Of a stretch of 64,000 nt of DNA, positions 16,871 to 27,190 are shown piece after piece. The stretch spans positions 515,663-579,662 of the forward strand of contig NZ_JAJAGO010000002.1 in NCBI RefSeq assembly GCF_025165795.1. Direction: 5' to 3'. A model generated the notes under the pieces. It was not told the origin of the DNA, ran no database searches, and was given only the letters and a program-made list of their open reading frames with translations. The DNA comes from Streptomyces gossypii. Its GTDB lineage: Bacteria; Actinomycetota; Actinomycetes; Streptomycetales; Streptomycetaceae. The stretch's first letter is position 1. Every line of letters starts with the position of its first letter. The translations under genes were made by a program, and so were the position numbers.

Positions 16871-19176
16871 GCGAGCGGAGCGAGCGAGCCCTCATGCACA
16901 GCCTGGACACCGTCAAGCACGCCGAGCAGACCCCGGAGACGGCCCTGCCGTGGGCCGAACTCGGCCTGAAAGAAGACGAGTACGCCCGCATCCGGGAAAT
17001 CCTCGGCCGCCGCCCGACGGGTGCCGAGCTGGCGATGTACTCGGTCATGTGGTCGGAGCACTGCTCGTACAAGTCGAGCAAGGTGCATCTCAAGCAGTTC
17101 AGCGAGAAGGCCCCGCACTCCGACGCGATGCTGGTCGGCATCGGCGAGCAGGCGGGCGTGGTCGACGTCGGCCAGGGTTACGCGGTCACCTTCAAGGTGG
17201 AGTCGCACAACCACCCCTCGTACGTCGAGCCCTACCAGGGTGCGGCCACCGGCATCGGCGGCATCGTGCGCGACATCATCGCCATGGGCGCCCGGCCGGT
17301 CGCCGTGATGGACCCGCTGCGTTTCGGCGCCGCCGACCACCCGGACACCCGGCGCGTGCTGCCCGGCGTCGTCGCGGGCATCGGCGGCTACGGCAACTGC
17401 CTGGGCCTGCCCAACATCGGCGGCGAGGTCGTCTTCGACTCCTGCTACCAGGGAAACCCGTTGGTCAACGCCCTGTGCATCGGTGTGATGAAGCACGAGG
17501 ACATCCATCTGGCCAAGGCGTCCGGCACCGGCAACAAGGTGGTGCTCTACGGCGCCCGCACCGGCGGCGACGGCATCGGCGGCGCGTCCATCCTCGCGTC
17601 CGAGACCTTCACGGACGAATCAGCGGGCACCAAGCCGAGCAAGCGCCCGGCGGTCCAGGTCGGTGACCCCTTCCAGGAGAAGCTGCTGATCGAGTGCACC
17701 CTGGAGGCGTTCCGGGAGCAGCTGGTCGTCGGCATCCAGGACCTGGGCGCGGCCGGCCTCTCCTGCGCCACCTCCGAGCTGGCCTCCAACGGCTCCGGCG
17801 GCATGCACGTCGATCTGGACGTCGTGCCGCTCCGTGACTCCTCGCTCTCCCCCGAGGAGATCCTGATGAGCGAGTCGCAGGAGCGCATGTGCGCCGTCCT
17901 GGAGCCTTCGAAGGTGGAGCGCTTCCTGGAGATCTGCGAGAAGTGGGACGTCACCGCCACCGTCATCGGTGAGGTCACCGACGGGGACCGGCTGGGCATC
18001 TACTGGCACGGCGAGCAGATCGTGGACGTACCGCCGCGCACCGTCGCCCACGACGGACCGGTGCTCAACCGCCCGTACGCCCGCCCGGCCTGGCAGGACG
18101 CCCTCCAGGCCGACGACCCGGCCCGGCTGCCACGGCCCGGCAGCGGCGAGGAGCTGCGGGCGGCGACGCTGGCGCTGCTCGGCTCGCCGAACCAGGCCGC
18201 CAAGTCCTGGATCACCGACCAGTACGACCGCTACGTCCTCGGTGACACGGTGCTCGCCCAGCCCGAGGACGGCGGCATGATCCGTATCGACGCCGAGACG
18301 GGCCTGGGCGTCGCCGTCGCCACCGACGGAAACGGCCGGTACGCCAAGCTCGACCCGTACGCGGGCGCGCAGCTGGCGCTGTCGGAGTCGTACCGCAATG
18401 TCGCCACCACCGGCGCGACACCGCTCGCCATCACCGACTGCCTCAACTTCGGTTCGCCGGAGGACCCGGCGGCGATGTGGCAGTTCGCGGAGGCGTGCCG
18501 GGGGCTGGCCGACGCCTGCCAGGTGCTGGGCACCCCGGTCACCGGCGGCAACGTCTCGCTCTACAACCAGACGGGCGAGATCGCTGTCCACCCGACCCCG
18601 GTGGTCGGCGTGCTCGGCGTCATCGACGACGTCACCCGCCGTACGCCGAGTGGGTTCTCTGAGGAGGGACAGCTGATCTACCTCCTCGGCGACACCCGCG
18701 AGGAGCTGGGCGGCTCGGCCTGGTCGCAGGTCGCGCACGATCACCTCGGCGGGCTGCCGCCGGCCGTGGACCTGGAGCGGGAGCGGCTGCTCGGCGAGAT
18801 CCTGGTCTCCGCCTCCCGCGACGGCATGGCCGACGCGGCGCACGACCTGAGCGACGGCGGGCTGATCCAGGCCCTCGCCGAATCCTGCCTGCAGGGCGGC
18901 AAGGGCGCCCGGATCGTCGTCCCCGAAGGCATCGACCCGTTCGTGTTCCTCTTCTCCGAGTCGCAGGGCCGCGCGATCGTCGCGATCCCGCGCAGCGAGG
19001 AGGTCCGCTTCAACGACATGTGCGGTGCGCGCGGCCTCCCGGTCGCCCGGATCGGCGTGGTGGACGGCACCGAGGCGGACGGCACGGCGGCGATCGAGGT
19101 GCAGGGCCAGTTCAGCGTCCCGCTGAGTGAGCTCCGCGAAACCCACGAGCGCACGATCCCGGCGCTCCTCGCCTAA
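16867..19176 (+). CDS. purL: FGAM synthase large subunit PurL
   Basis: The GTG at 16867 overlaps the purQ stop and gives 769 residues, starting [18 protein letters not shown]. The ATG at 16894 (760 residues) matches homologues better at the N-terminus, so the true start is uncertain. PurL converts FGAR to FGAM using ATP. Motifs include [85 protein letters not shown], and [15 protein letters not shown] in the second half. This is the small PurL type that needs PurS and PurQ. Confidence 0.97.
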   Translation: MSERSERALMHSLDTVKHAEQTPETALPWAELGLKEDEYARIREILGRRPTGAELAMYSVMWSEHCSYKSSKVHLKQFSEKAPHSDAMLVGIGEQAGVVDVGQGYAVTFKVESHNHPSYVEPYQGAATGIGGIVRDIIAMGARPVAVMDPLRFGAADHPDTRRVLPGVVAGIGGYGNCLGLPNIGGEVVFDSCYQGNPLVNALCIGVMKHEDIHLAKASGTGNKVVLYGARTGGDGIGGASILASETFTDESAGTKPSKRPAVQVGDPFQEKLLIECTLEAFREQLVVGIQDLGAAGLSCATSELASNGSGGMHVDLDVVPLRDSSLSPEEILMSESQERMCAVLEPSKVERFLEICEKWDVTATVIGEVTDGDRLGIYWHGEQIVDVPPRTVAHDGPVLNRPYARPAWQDALQADDPARLPRPGSGEELRAATLALLGSPNQAAKSWITDQYDRYVLGDTVLAQPEDGGMIRIDAETGLGVAVATDGNGRYAKLDPYAGAQLALSESYRNVATTGATPLAITDCLNFGSPEDPAAMWQFAEACRGLADACQVLGTPVTGGNVSLYNQTGEIAVHPTPVVGVLGVIDDVTRRTPSGFSEEGQLIYLLGDTREELGGSAWSQVAHDHLGGLPPAVDLERERLLGEILVSASRDGMADAAHDLSDGGLIQALAESCLQGGKGARIVVPEGIDPFVFLFSESQGRAIVAIPRSEEVRFNDMCGARGLPVARIGVVDGTEADGTAAIEVQGQFSVPLSELRETHERTIPALLA

Positions 19177-19269
19177 CCCTTGTCCCGGGCGGACCCGGGC
19201 GGACCCGGGCGGGACCGGCGGCCCCGGTCCGCCCGGGGTACGTCGGGGGTCCCTCACTCACTTGCGCCC

Positions 19270-19687
19270 CGGTCACCGGCAGCAGTCGGATCATGTTCCA
19301 GGACAGCGGGGGAGCGGCCGCCTCCAGCTCGCCGTCCGCCGTCACCCTGCTGCCCTCCACCGGGCGCGGGATCACCCGGTTCGGCTCCGACTCGGAGTTC
19401 ACCGCGTCGGGATCGGCGTCGGCGATCGCCAGGCGTCCGGCGACACGGTAGCCGGAGGGCAGCCCCCGCAGCGCGGCCCGCAGCGTCAGCGGCTGCGCCT
19501 GGTCGCGGTTGACGGCGAGCACGGTCAGGGCACCGCTCTCCTCGTCCCAGGTGGTCACCGAGTCGAGCGCGTCCATCTCCCCGTATTTACGGGTGTCGAT
19601 GCGTGGCCCGGTCCCTTCCGTACGCAGGACGGTGCCGCGTGCGTGCCATGCCGTGAGCGCGAAGGGGTGGAAGGTGGACTGCCGCCA
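19270..19687 (-). pseudogene. C-terminal remnant of a GH51 alpha-L-arabinofuranosidase-like gene
   Basis: On the minus strand, WRQSTFHPFALTAWHARGTV, then YGEMDALDSVTTWDEESGALTVLAVNRDQAQPLTLRAALRG and DPDAVNSESEPNRVIPRPVEGSR to LSWNMIRL, match the order of the C-terminal beta-domain of GH51 arabinofuranosidases (TFyPFel, LDvsAt, NRs, NtfenPdrV, lRL). There is no start, no catalytic domain and no stop at the expected point; the frame runs on into the purL end antisense. It looks like the leftover tail of a deleted gene. Confidence 0.6.
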
Positions 19688-19731
19688 GGACGCGCCGCCC
19701 GGTGCCGAGGGCCACGCCGTAAACTCCCGGC

Positions 19732-20538
19732 ATGCCGCCCGCGAACCGCAGCAAGCCGCGCACGTACGACGCCCGCCGGGTCCGTGAGGCACTCGCCGCG
19801 CAGGTGGAGGCGGTGGCTGGGGCCGCACACCGGTGCACGCCGGAGCAGCGTGCGCTGCCCTCCGGGCTCCCCGGCTGGGACGTGCACCAACTGCTCGTGC
19901 ACATCGCACTCCAGATCGACGCGCTGCCCCGGCTGCTCGCCCTGCCGGAGCCTGCGGCGCGGGCGCCCGAGGTCGACCTCTCCCGGTGGGCGCGTTCCAC
20001 CGCCGCCCTCGCCGCCGCCCTGGACGAGCAGACCCGGCGGGACGCGGCCGGTACGGCGGACCCGGCGGCCCGTATCGACGAGGCCGTCACCGCGCTGGAA
20101 CCCGTACTGGAATCGGCGGTCCGGACCGATCTGCTGCTGCCACAGGACTTCGGCGCCATGCGCGCGCTCGACTTCACGGTCACCCGGCTCGTGGAACTGG
20201 TCGTGCACTCCGACGATCTCGCCCGCGCCACCGGGCTGGCCGTCCCGCTGGACCGGCAGGCCCTCGCCTCGACCGTACGGCTGCTCGCGGACGCCCTGGC
20301 CGCGAAGGCCCCGGGCGGCACGGTCGAGGTGCGGATCCCGCCGTTCGCCGTTACCCAGTGCATCGAGGGCCCCCGGCACACCCGCGGCACGCCGCCACAC
20401 GTGGTGGAGACCAATCCGCTGACCTGGCTGCGGCTGGCGACCGGCCGCATCACCTGGGACGAAGCGCTCGCCGCCGGCACCCTCACCGCCTCCGGCGACC
20501 GCGCCAACCTCCGCCCCCACCTCCCCGTCCTCAACTGA
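19732..20538 (+). CDS. Maleylpyruvate-isomerase-like (DinB/MDMPI fold) protein
   Basis: 268 residues. The N-terminal part (VREALAAQVEAVAGAAHRC, LPGWDVHQLLVHIALQIDALPRLLA) has the helical-bundle pattern of mycothiol-dependent maleylpyruvate isomerase-like proteins, including the GWDVHxLLxHI metal-ligand motif. RLVELVVHSDDLARATGL supplies the second ligand helix. The C-terminal part (ETNPLTWLRLATGRITWDEALAAGTLTASGDRANLRPHLPVL) is the sterol-carrier-like domain common to this group. Such proteins often use mycothiol; the substrate is unknown. It lies between purL and purF on the same strand, a position with no evident metabolic link. Confidence 0.8.
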   Translation: MPPANRSKPRTYDARRVREALAAQVEAVAGAAHRCTPEQRALPSGLPGWDVHQLLVHIALQIDALPRLLALPEPAARAPEVDLSRWARSTAALAAALDEQTRRDAAGTADPAARIDEAVTALEPVLESAVRTDLLLPQDFGAMRALDFTVTRLVELVVHSDDLARATGLAVPLDRQALASTVRLLADALAAKAPGGTVEVRIPPFAVTQCIEGPRHTRGTPPHVVETNPLTWLRLATGRITWDEALAAGTLTASGDRANLRPHLPVLN

Positions 20539-20690
20539 CCACGGGCTTTCCGCCCGCCCGGCGTTTGAGGGCGCCCGCACGGCAGTGCGCCCGCACGCGC
20601 ACACCACAACGCCGCGTGACACCGCAGATGTGAGGCGAGCCACCCAACCCGATTCGGAGCAGCGCCACCGCAGCCCGTAGACTCGGAGAC

Positions 20691-22253
20691 GTGCCACGTG
20701 GTGATGGACTACTCAACCACGACCTGCTCCCCGGTGAGAAAGGTCCCCAGGACGCCTGCGGCGTCTTCGGTGTCTGGGCTCCGGGAGAAGCGGTCGCGAA
20801 GCTCACCTATTTCGGTCTGTACGCGCTGCAGCACCGTGGTCAGGAGTCCGCGGGCATCGCGGTGAGCAACGGCTCGCAGATCCTCGTTTTCAAGGACATG
20901 GGCCTGGTCTCCCAGGTCTTCGACGAAACCTCGCTGGGCTCCCTGCGGGGCCACATCGCGGTCGGACACGCGCGTTACTCGACGACCGGCGCGTCCGTGT
21001 GGGAGAACGCCCAGCCCACCTTCCGTGCCACCGCGCACGGCTCCATCGCGCTGGGTCACAACGGAAACCTGGTGAACACCGTCGAGCTGGCGGAGCTGGT
21101 CGCGAGCCTCGCCGAACCGCGCAGCGGCCGTGCCACGCAGGTCGCGGCGACGAACGACACGGATCTGGTCACCGCGCTGCTGGCGTGCCAGACCGATGAG
21201 GACGGCAAGCCGCTCGGTGTCGAGGAGGCCGCGCCGCTGGTGCTTCCCAAGGTCAAGGGCGCCTTCTCGCTCACCTTCATGGACGAGCACACCCTGTACG
21301 CCGCCCGTGATCCGCAGGGCATCCGCCCGCTGGTGCTCGGACGGCTGGAGCGTGGCTGGGTCGTCGCTTCCGAGACGGCGGCGCTGGACATCTGCGGTGC
21401 CTCGTTCATCCGGGAGATCGAACCGGGCGAGATGATCGCGATCGACGAGGAGGGGCTCCGCTCCACTCGGTTCGCGGAAGCGAAGCCGAAGGGCTGCGTC
21501 TTCGAATACGTCTACCTCGCGCGCCCCGACACGGACATCGCGGGCCGCAACGTCTATCTCTCCCGCGTGGAGATGGGCCGCAAGCTGGCCGCCGAGGCGC
21601 CAGCCGAGGCCGACCTCGTCATAGCCACGCCCGAGTCCGGTACCCCGGCCGCCATCGGCTACGCCGAGGCCAGCGGGATTCCGTACGGCAGCGGGCTTGT
21701 GAAGAACTCTTACGTGGGGCGGACCTTCATCCAGCCGTCCCAGACCATCCGGCAGCTCGGCATCCGCCTCAAGCTCAATCCGCTCAAGGAGGTGATCCGG
21801 GGCAAACGGCTGGTCGTCGTCGACGACTCCATCGTTCGGGGCAACACCCAGCGCGCTCTGGTCCGGATGCTCCGCGAGGCGGGCGCTGCCGAGGTGCACG
21901 TACGCATCAGCTCGCCGCCGATCAAATGGCCCTGCTTCTTCGGTATCGACTTCGCCAACCGCGCGGAGCTGATCGCCAATGGCCTGACCGTCGAGGAGAT
22001 CGGCAAGTCGCTGGACGCCGACTCGCTCTGCTACATCTCCACCGACGGCATGATCGCGGCGACCACGATCGCCAAGCCGAACCTCTGCCGGGCCTGCTTC
22101 GACGGCGAGTACCCGATGGAACTGCCCGATCCGGAGCTCAGAGGCAAGTACCTCGTGGAGTCCGAGGCAATGGAGCCGGCGAAGTCCGATGTGGATGGCC
22201 TGCCGACGCTGACCGGGGGCCCGGGCGCCGCGGACGCGCTCCGGCGCCCGTAG
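20691..22253 (+). CDS. purF: Amidophosphoribosyltransferase
   Basis: 520 residues from the GTG at 20691. It makes phosphoribosylamine from PRPP and glutamine, the first committed purine step. After a short propeptide-like stretch, the Cys in DACGVFGVWAPGE is the Ntn nucleophile, so cleavage before it is expected. QHRGQESAGIAV, GHARYSTTG, GHNGNLVN and the PRPP loop VVVDDSIVRGNTQRALVRMLREAGA are clear. C-CFFGIDF and CRACFDGEYP carry the Cys residues of an iron-sulfur type PurF. The 55-residue C-terminal extension is less conserved. purM follows after a 252-bp gap. Confidence 0.97.
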   Translation: MPRGDGLLNHDLLPGEKGPQDACGVFGVWAPGEAVAKLTYFGLYALQHRGQESAGIAVSNGSQILVFKDMGLVSQVFDETSLGSLRGHIAVGHARYSTTGASVWENAQPTFRATAHGSIALGHNGNLVNTVELAELVASLAEPRSGRATQVAATNDTDLVTALLACQTDEDGKPLGVEEAAPLVLPKVKGAFSLTFMDEHTLYAARDPQGIRPLVLGRLERGWVVASETAALDICGASFIREIEPGEMIAIDEEGLRSTRFAEAKPKGCVFEYVYLARPDTDIAGRNVYLSRVEMGRKLAAEAPAEADLVIATPESGTPAAIGYAEASGIPYGSGLVKNSYVGRTFIQPSQTIRQLGIRLKLNPLKEVIRGKRLVVVDDSIVRGNTQRALVRMLREAGAAEVHVRISSPPIKWPCFFGIDFANRAELIANGLTVEEIGKSLDADSLCYISTDGMIAATTIAKPNLCRACFDGEYPMELPDPELRGKYLVESEAMEPAKSDVDGLPTLTGGPGAADALRRP

Positions 22254-22505
22254 GCCGCAGCCCAAAGGCGGAGGCGGCGGGGGCGACAGGCCCCGTCATC
22301 GGCCACCGGGCGGGCGACGCAGGGCGGGGCGAGGGTGCCCCGGCCTGCACGGCAGGGCGACGGCGGCAATCTGCTCACACTGCCCGCCCGGCCCCGCCGC
22401 AGGGACCGCGCCGCACCCGCCTCCCTCCCGTCCCCGCGTCCAGCGCCCGTCGTCCGTTCCGTCCCCGTCTGTCCCGTCCCCGCAGTCTTCACGAGAGAGC
22501 CAGCC

Positions 22506-23588
22506 ATGACTGAGTCCACCGCACCGGAGTCGCCCGGGGCCAGCTACGCCGCCGCCGGAGTCGACATCGAGGCGGGCGACCGCGCCGTCGTTCTGATGAA
22601 GGAGTGGGTCCGCAAGGCCCAGCGCCCCGAGTCGCTGGGCGGCCTCGGCGGCTTCGCCGGGCTCTTCGACGCCTCCGCCCTCAAGCGCTACGAGCGTCCG
22701 CTGCTCGCCTCCGCCACGGACGGGGTCGGCACCAAGGTCGCCGTGGCGCAGCGGATGGACATCCACGACTCCATCGGCCACGACCTGGTCGCCATGGTCG
22801 TCGACGACCTGGTCGTCTGCGGGGCCGAGCCGCTGTTCATGACCGACTACATCTGTGTCGGGAAGGTGCGCCCGGAGCGGGTCGCCCAGATCGTGAAGGG
22901 CATCGCCGAGGGCTGTGTGCTGGCCGGCTGCGCTCTGGTGGGCGGGGAGACCGCCGAGCACCCGGGCCTGCTCGGACCGGACGAGTACGACGTCGCCGGT
23001 GCGGGCACCGGCGTCGTCGAGGCGGACGCGGTGCTGGGCGCGGATCGCATCCGTACGGGTGACGCGATCATCGCGATGGAGTCCTCCGGCCTTCACTCCA
23101 ATGGGTATTCACTCGTCCGCCAGGTCTTCCTGGAGCGCGCGGGCTGGGCGCTGGACCGCCGGGTCGAGGAGTTCGGGCGGACGCTCGGTGAGGAGCTGCT
23201 GGAGCCCACCAAGATCTACTCGCTGGACTGCCTGGCACTGGCCCGTACGACTGAGGTGCACGCCTTCTCGCACATCACCGGCGGCGGTCTGGCCAACAAC
23301 CTCGCCCGGGTCGTGCCGGACGGCCTGCACGCCCGGGTCGACCGCTCCACCTGGATGCCGGGCCCGGTTTTCGGCCTGGTCGGCGAGTTGGGGCGGGTGG
23401 CGCGTCCGGAGCTGGAGAAGACGCTGAACATGGGCGTCGGCATGATCGCGGTGGTGCCGCAGGATTCGGTGGCGACGGCCCTGCACACGCTGGGCGAGCG
23501 CGGGGTCGGGGCCTGGGTGGCAGGCGAGATCACCGAGCGCGGCGAGGGCGGCCCGGCAGTGACCCTCACCGGGGACCATGCGGGCTGA
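22506..23588 (+). CDS. purM: Phosphoribosylformylglycinamidine cyclo-ligase (AIR synthetase)
   Basis: 360 residues from the ATG at 22506 (MTESTAPESPGASYAAAGVDIEAGDRAV), with a GAGAGAG ribosome site about 7 nt before. It closes the imidazole ring of FGAM to AIR using ATP. Signatures: LLASATDGVGTKVAVAQ, HDSIGHDLVAMVVDDLVVCGAEPLFMTDY, ALVGGETAEHPG, SSGLHSNGYSLVR, HITGGGLANNLARV. It is in the same direction as purF and ends in a remarkably long perfect hairpin. Confidence 0.97.
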   Translation: MTESTAPESPGASYAAAGVDIEAGDRAVVLMKEWVRKAQRPESLGGLGGFAGLFDASALKRYERPLLASATDGVGTKVAVAQRMDIHDSIGHDLVAMVVDDLVVCGAEPLFMTDYICVGKVRPERVAQIVKGIAEGCVLAGCALVGGETAEHPGLLGPDEYDVAGAGTGVVEADAVLGADRIRTGDAIIAMESSGLHSNGYSLVRQVFLERAGWALDRRVEEFGRTLGEELLEPTKIYSLDCLALARTTEVHAFSHITGGGLANNLARVVPDGLHARVDRSTWMPGPVFGLVGELGRVARPELEKTLNMGVGMIAVVPQDSVATALHTLGERGVGAWVAGEITERGEGGPAVTLTGDHAG

Positions 23589-23602
23589 GAAACGGCAAGG
23601 CC

Positions 23603-23646
23603 GTGTTTCCCGGACCGCCGCGAGCCCGCGGCGGTCCGGGAAACAC
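23603..23646. terminator. 20-bp perfect terminator hairpin after purM
   Basis: GTGTTTCCCGGACCGCCGCG and its exact complement flank a 4-nt AGCC loop, 14 nt after the purM stop. Confidence 0.85.
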
Positions 23647-23705
23647 GCCCTGGTACAGGCCCCGGGGCCTCTGGCCCCGGCTCCAGGTGCCGGTGCAGCA
23701 CAGAA

Positions 23706-23731
23706 CCCGGTCCGGCGGATGCCGGACCGGG
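23706..23731. terminator. Terminator hairpin of the DUF3073 gene
   Basis: A perfect 11-bp stem CCCGGTCCGGC / GCCGGACCGGG with a GGAT loop, 21 nt past the DUF3073 stop on the minus strand. It faces the purM terminator across a 60-bp gap. Confidence 0.75.
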
Positions 23732-23752
23732 CCGATGCCTTGGCTCGTCGCG

Positions 23753-24007
23753 TCAGGCGCGACGTTGTCGCGATGCCGAGTCGGACGACTCTTCGTCCTC
23801 CTCTTCATCGCTGTTGTACAGATCCGCGTACTGTGCGTACGGGTCGTCATCCAGCTCATCGTCTTCGACCAGCTCACCAATCGGCGGCTCGTTCGACGGC
23901 GATGCGCCCAGCTCTTCAGCCAGGCGCGACAGATCCGTCCCGCCGCTGTTGTACTTCAGCTGGCGGGCGACCTTTGTCTGCTTGGCCTTGGCCCGGCCGC
24001 GCCCCAT
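23753..24007 (-). CDS. DUF3073 family protein
   Basis: 84 residues from the ATG at 24007. It opens with the highly conserved basic MGRGRAKAKQTKVARQLKY, then SPSNEPP and a strongly acidic C-terminal half (DDELDDDPYAQYADLYNSDEEEDEES). This basic-then-acidic layout is the DUF3073 family, found throughout actinobacteria, often beside purM. Its function is unknown. The basic head suggests nucleic-acid binding, which is only inference. Confidence 0.93.
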   Translation of the reverse strand: MGRGRAKAKQTKVARQLKYNSGGTDLSRLAEELGASPSNEPPIGELVEDDELDDDPYAQYADLYNSDEEEDEESSDSASRQRRA

Positions 24008-24456
24008 GGCTCGACCCCCTCAACGACGGGGCTCGACGGCCCCAGAGTCTTGACACGCGTTCATGTTTCCGACCGGACGTGCGGACTCTCGACAGAGAGA
24101 CCGGTCCGTAGGTCTTCAACGGTACCTGCTTCCGCCGCCGGGCGGTACGTCACCCACACGACACGGCAGGTCGCCGTTGCGTCCCTCGACCAATTCTTCG
24201 CTGGTCAATCGCGATTTTACCTTCTGCACATCGGGAGACCCGCCGGGGGGTGGGTGACGAGGCTCTCGTGCTGTGCGGTGCCTTCCTGCGGCCGCCGCAC
24301 GGGGCTTCACGACCGTGCGTGCGGGCGGGATCACCGTCCGCACGCACCGTCTGCTGCCGCGCGCCTTCCTCACGTGCCCCTCCGGGCGGATGCTCCGGAG
24401 GGGCACGTGAGGACGCTGTCCGGGACGCCCAGAGGGACGCTGAGACAGACGCTGCG
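24008..24456. other. Intergenic region vdh / DUF3073 without a supported gene
   Basis: 449 bp. It holds the vdh terminator (24368-24412) and the DUF3073 leader. A 37-codon GTG-started minus frame (24116-24229) has no ribosome site and is not called. Around 24195-24225 the sequence is locally AT-rich, consistent with a promoter for the DUF3073 gene. Confidence 0.4.
24368..24412 (-). terminator. 18-bp perfect terminator hairpin after vdh
   Basis: CCTCACGTGCCCCTCCGG and its exact complement enclose a 9-nt loop, 45 nt beyond the vdh stop on the minus strand. Confidence 0.8.
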
Positions 24457-25620
24457 TTACCGGGCGTCCGCCATCCGCTGCTCCGCGATGCGGTCGGCGG
24501 CCACGGCCGGCGGCACGCCGTCTGACTGCGCGCGTTCGAATATGGCCAGGGTGGTGTCCTGGATCAGCGTCGCCTTTGCCTTGGCACGTGCGAAGTCGAA
24601 GCCGTGCAGCTCGTCCGCGACCTGGATCACGCCGCCCGCGTTGACGACATAGTCGGGCGCGTAGAGGATGCCCCGGTCGGAGAGGTCCTTCTCCACACCG
24701 GGGTGCGCCAGCTGGTTGTTCGCGGCCCCGCAGACGACCTTCGCGGTCAGGGCTCGCGCCGTCTCGTCGTCCAGCGCTCCGCCCAGCGCGCAGGGGGCGT
24801 ACACGTCCAGGCCGGTGGTCCGGATCAGCGCGTCCGTGTCGGCGGCCACGGCGACCTCCGGGTGCGTGGCGAGCACCCGCTCGACCGACTCCTGCCGGAC
24901 GTCGGTGATCACGACCTCCGCGCCGTCCTCCAGCAGATGGGTCACCAGGTGGTGGCCGACCTTGCCGACCCCGGACACCCCGACCTTGCGCCCGCGCAGC
25001 GTGGAGGCGCCCCACAGGTGCCGGGCGCTGGCCCGCATGCCCTGGAAGACGCCGAACGCGGTCAGCACGGAGGAGTCGCCCGCGCCGCCGTTCTCGGGCG
25101 AGCGCCCGGTGGTCCACTGGCAGGTGCGCGAGACGACGTCCATGTCCCGTACGTAGGTGCCGACGTCGCAGGCCGTCACGTAGCGCCCGCCCAGCGAGGC
25201 CACGAAGCGCCCGTAGGCGAGCAGCAGCTCCTCGGACTTGAGCGTGTCCGGGTCGCCGATGATCACGGCCTTGCCGCCGCCGTGGTCGAGCCCGGCGAGT
25301 GCGTTCTTGTACGACATGCCGCGGGCGAGGTTGAGCGCGTCGTGGACGGCTTCCTCGTCGCTCGCGTAGGCGTGGAAGCGGGTGCCGCCGAGGGCGGGGC
25401 CCAGCGCGGTGGAGTGGATGGCGATCACCGCGCGCAGGCCGCTCTCGCGGTCCTGGCAGAGCATTACCTGCTCGTGGCCGCCCTGCTCGGTCCGGAAGAG
25501 GGTGTGCAGGGCGGTATGCGCGGTACTCGCGGTGTTCGGGGTCTGCGGGACGCCGTCGGCGGGCCCTGTGGTCCCGGAGCTCCCGTCGGCGCTGACGGGG
25601 GAGGGACGTACCTCAGTCAC
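24457..25620 (-). CDS. vdh: Valine (branched-chain amino acid) dehydrogenase
   Basis: 387 residues from the GTG at 25620, with AGGAG 8 nt upstream. The first 40 residues are a variable Ser/Thr/Pro-rich extension. The Glu/Leu/Phe/Val dehydrogenase core follows: [49 protein letters not shown] with the catalytic lysine in the GGGKAV loop, [21 protein letters not shown], the NAD fold [28 protein letters not shown], and [12 protein letters not shown]. It deaminates valine, leucine and isoleucine with NAD, feeding branched CoA precursors for fatty acids and polyketides. The order vdh, unknown gene, bldC matches Streptomyces chromosomes. Confidence 0.95.
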   Translation of the reverse strand: MTEVRPSPVSADGSSGTTGPADGVPQTPNTASTAHTALHTLFRTEQGGHEQVMLCQDRESGLRAVIAIHSTALGPALGGTRFHAYASDEEAVHDALNLARGMSYKNALAGLDHGGGKAVIIGDPDTLKSEELLLAYGRFVASLGGRYVTACDVGTYVRDMDVVSRTCQWTTGRSPENGGAGDSSVLTAFGVFQGMRASARHLWGASTLRGRKVGVSGVGKVGHHLVTHLLEDGAEVVITDVRQESVERVLATHPEVAVAADTDALIRTTGLDVYAPCALGGALDDETARALTAKVVCGAANNQLAHPGVEKDLSDRGILYAPDYVVNAGGVIQVADELHGFDFARAKAKATLIQDTTLAIFERAQSDGVPPAVAADRIAEQRMADAR

Positions 25621-25807
25621 GGTGGTGACTCCTGTAAGTCGCGTTGGACGCCCCGCGCCGCACGTCCGCTTGTGGCGGTGCCCGGCGGCAGGGCCTTGTG
25701 GCCATGAGGGTAGACCCGTGGTGCGGGCCGGATCGTCACAGTGCCACGATCTGGGTAGGCAATTTTCCGTCCCGGTCGTACCGGGGCGGGAGGACGGAGG
25801 AGTGGGC

Positions 25808-26683
25808 GTGGGGCAGAGCCCGGCGGCAGCCATCCCGTACGCGGCGTACCTGCGGGTGTACGAGCCGCTGGCGGCGTTCCCGGAGCCCGAGCGCGCCCAC
25901 TGGGCCCGGTATGCGAAGCGGGACCGGCTCCCGACCGCGCAGGACGAGCTGCGCCGCGCCCTCGCGGACCTGCTGCCGGTGCCGCCCGTGGTGGTGCCCG
26001 TGCGGGAGAGCGCGGACGCCTTCGTCGCCGAGATCGACGGCGTCACCTGCGTCTGCCCCTGGCGCACCCGGCTGCGGGGCTGGCAGGCGCTCTCCGCGCT
26101 CTCCCATTCGGCGGGCGGCGCTGAGCTGGACATGCCGGGTACGGTCCTGGACGCGGCACTGCCGCCGGTCGTACGGCGCCAGGCCACCGCGGACTACGAG
26201 GAGTGGCGCGAGCGGAACCCGGACGCCCGGCCGTGGATCCGTACGGCGCTGTGGCATGTGCCGGTGCGCTGGTTCGTTCTCTGCGCCGATGCGGAAAGGG
26301 AGTTTGCGAAGCGGGAAAGCGGTGAGGAGAGTGATCAGCAGTCCCTTCTCCGCTACCGCACACCGATGGTCCAGGCGCGCCGACGAGTCGCGCGAGGGCT
26401 GAAGGTGCTGCGCGAGGAGCTGGAGGAGGGGCCGCTCGTCGAGGGTCTGGTGGATGTGGGGCGGTGGCTGGAGGAATTCCATCCGCGGTCCCTCGTCGAA
26501 CTGGACTATGGCGGTCTCGCCCATGTGATTCCCGAGGAACAGCTGGCCGAGGACCATTCCGCGGCGGATGTGGCGGAGGGCATCACCGCGCTGCGTGAGG
26601 GTGACGCGGAGCGGGCCGGCGAGGCGTATGAGCGGCTGACGGACCGTTGGCGGGCGGTGCGCGAACTGCAGTTCGCGAACTGA
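25808..26683 (+). CDS. Conserved actinobacterial protein of unknown function
   Basis: 291 residues from the GTG at 25808, chosen because GGAGG (25796-25800) is 7 nt upstream; GTG 25802 is too close. It starts [32 protein letters not shown]. It has no membrane segment. Clear helical stretches are [58 protein letters not shown] and a C-terminal pair of helices. A protein of this kind usually sits between vdh and bldC in Streptomyces. No catalytic motif is recognised. Confidence 0.8.
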   Translation: MGQSPAAAIPYAAYLRVYEPLAAFPEPERAHWARYAKRDRLPTAQDELRRALADLLPVPPVVVPVRESADAFVAEIDGVTCVCPWRTRLRGWQALSALSHSAGGAELDMPGTVLDAALPPVVRRQATADYEEWRERNPDARPWIRTALWHVPVRWFVLCADAEREFAKRESGEESDQQSLLRYRTPMVQARRRVARGLKVLREELEEGPLVEGLVDVGRWLEEFHPRSLVELDYGGLAHVIPEEQLAEDHSAADVAEGITALREGDAERAGEAYERLTDRWRAVRELQFAN

Positions 26684-27190
26684 TCCGCGGCCGGGTGGGG
26701 GCGTGTAAGCGTGTCCGGGGGACGTATGCGATGAACCGGACCATTGGTTCAACTTCCGCTCAAGCGTGACGGACAGCACGTTTCAGGCCCTTGCACTCAG
26801 AGCTACCCCTCATGTCAAAATAGGACAAGGAGTCCGGAGGGGTTCCTTCCGTCCCTGAAAGGGCGGATAGTTCACTTAGTTCAACTCGTTCGGTATTGCG
26901 CTTCTTGTGGGGTCTGGTGCCACCTGACCCCATTGTGACTGGTTGTCATGGCGGGGTAACTGTCCGCTATGGGTCGGTCCATCGGCATCCGCCGAGGTTG
27001 AACACCTGAGAGGGCAATTCCATCGGTTTGGCCGACGTGGCCAGACGGATGGTGTAGTTGTAGTGCCGAGGACAAGCCGTTCGTCCTATAACCGACTCGG
27101 CTCGCGTGCACCATTTCGGGCAACGCGGGTCAAGGTGCAGAATTTAGAGGAAAGAACCGTGATGGTTCGGTTCTCCCGAGGAGGCCGCTC
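26684..27190 (+). promoter_or_regulatory. Long bldC upstream region
   Basis: 507 bp without a supported gene, AT-richer than its surroundings. TATAAC (near 27088) is a plausible -10 box about 100 nt before bldC. A small hairpin AGAACCG/CGGTTCT (27153-27174) ends 4 nt before the ribosome site GAGGAGG (27178-27184). The length suggests more than one promoter or regulator site, as expected for a developmental regulator. Confidence 0.45.

Noticed and set aside
24116..24229. 37-codon minus frame (VQKVKSRLTSEELVEGRNGD...) before the DUF3073 gene
   Set aside because: It looks helical but has no ribosome site, a GTG start and atypical codons; more likely promoter DNA.
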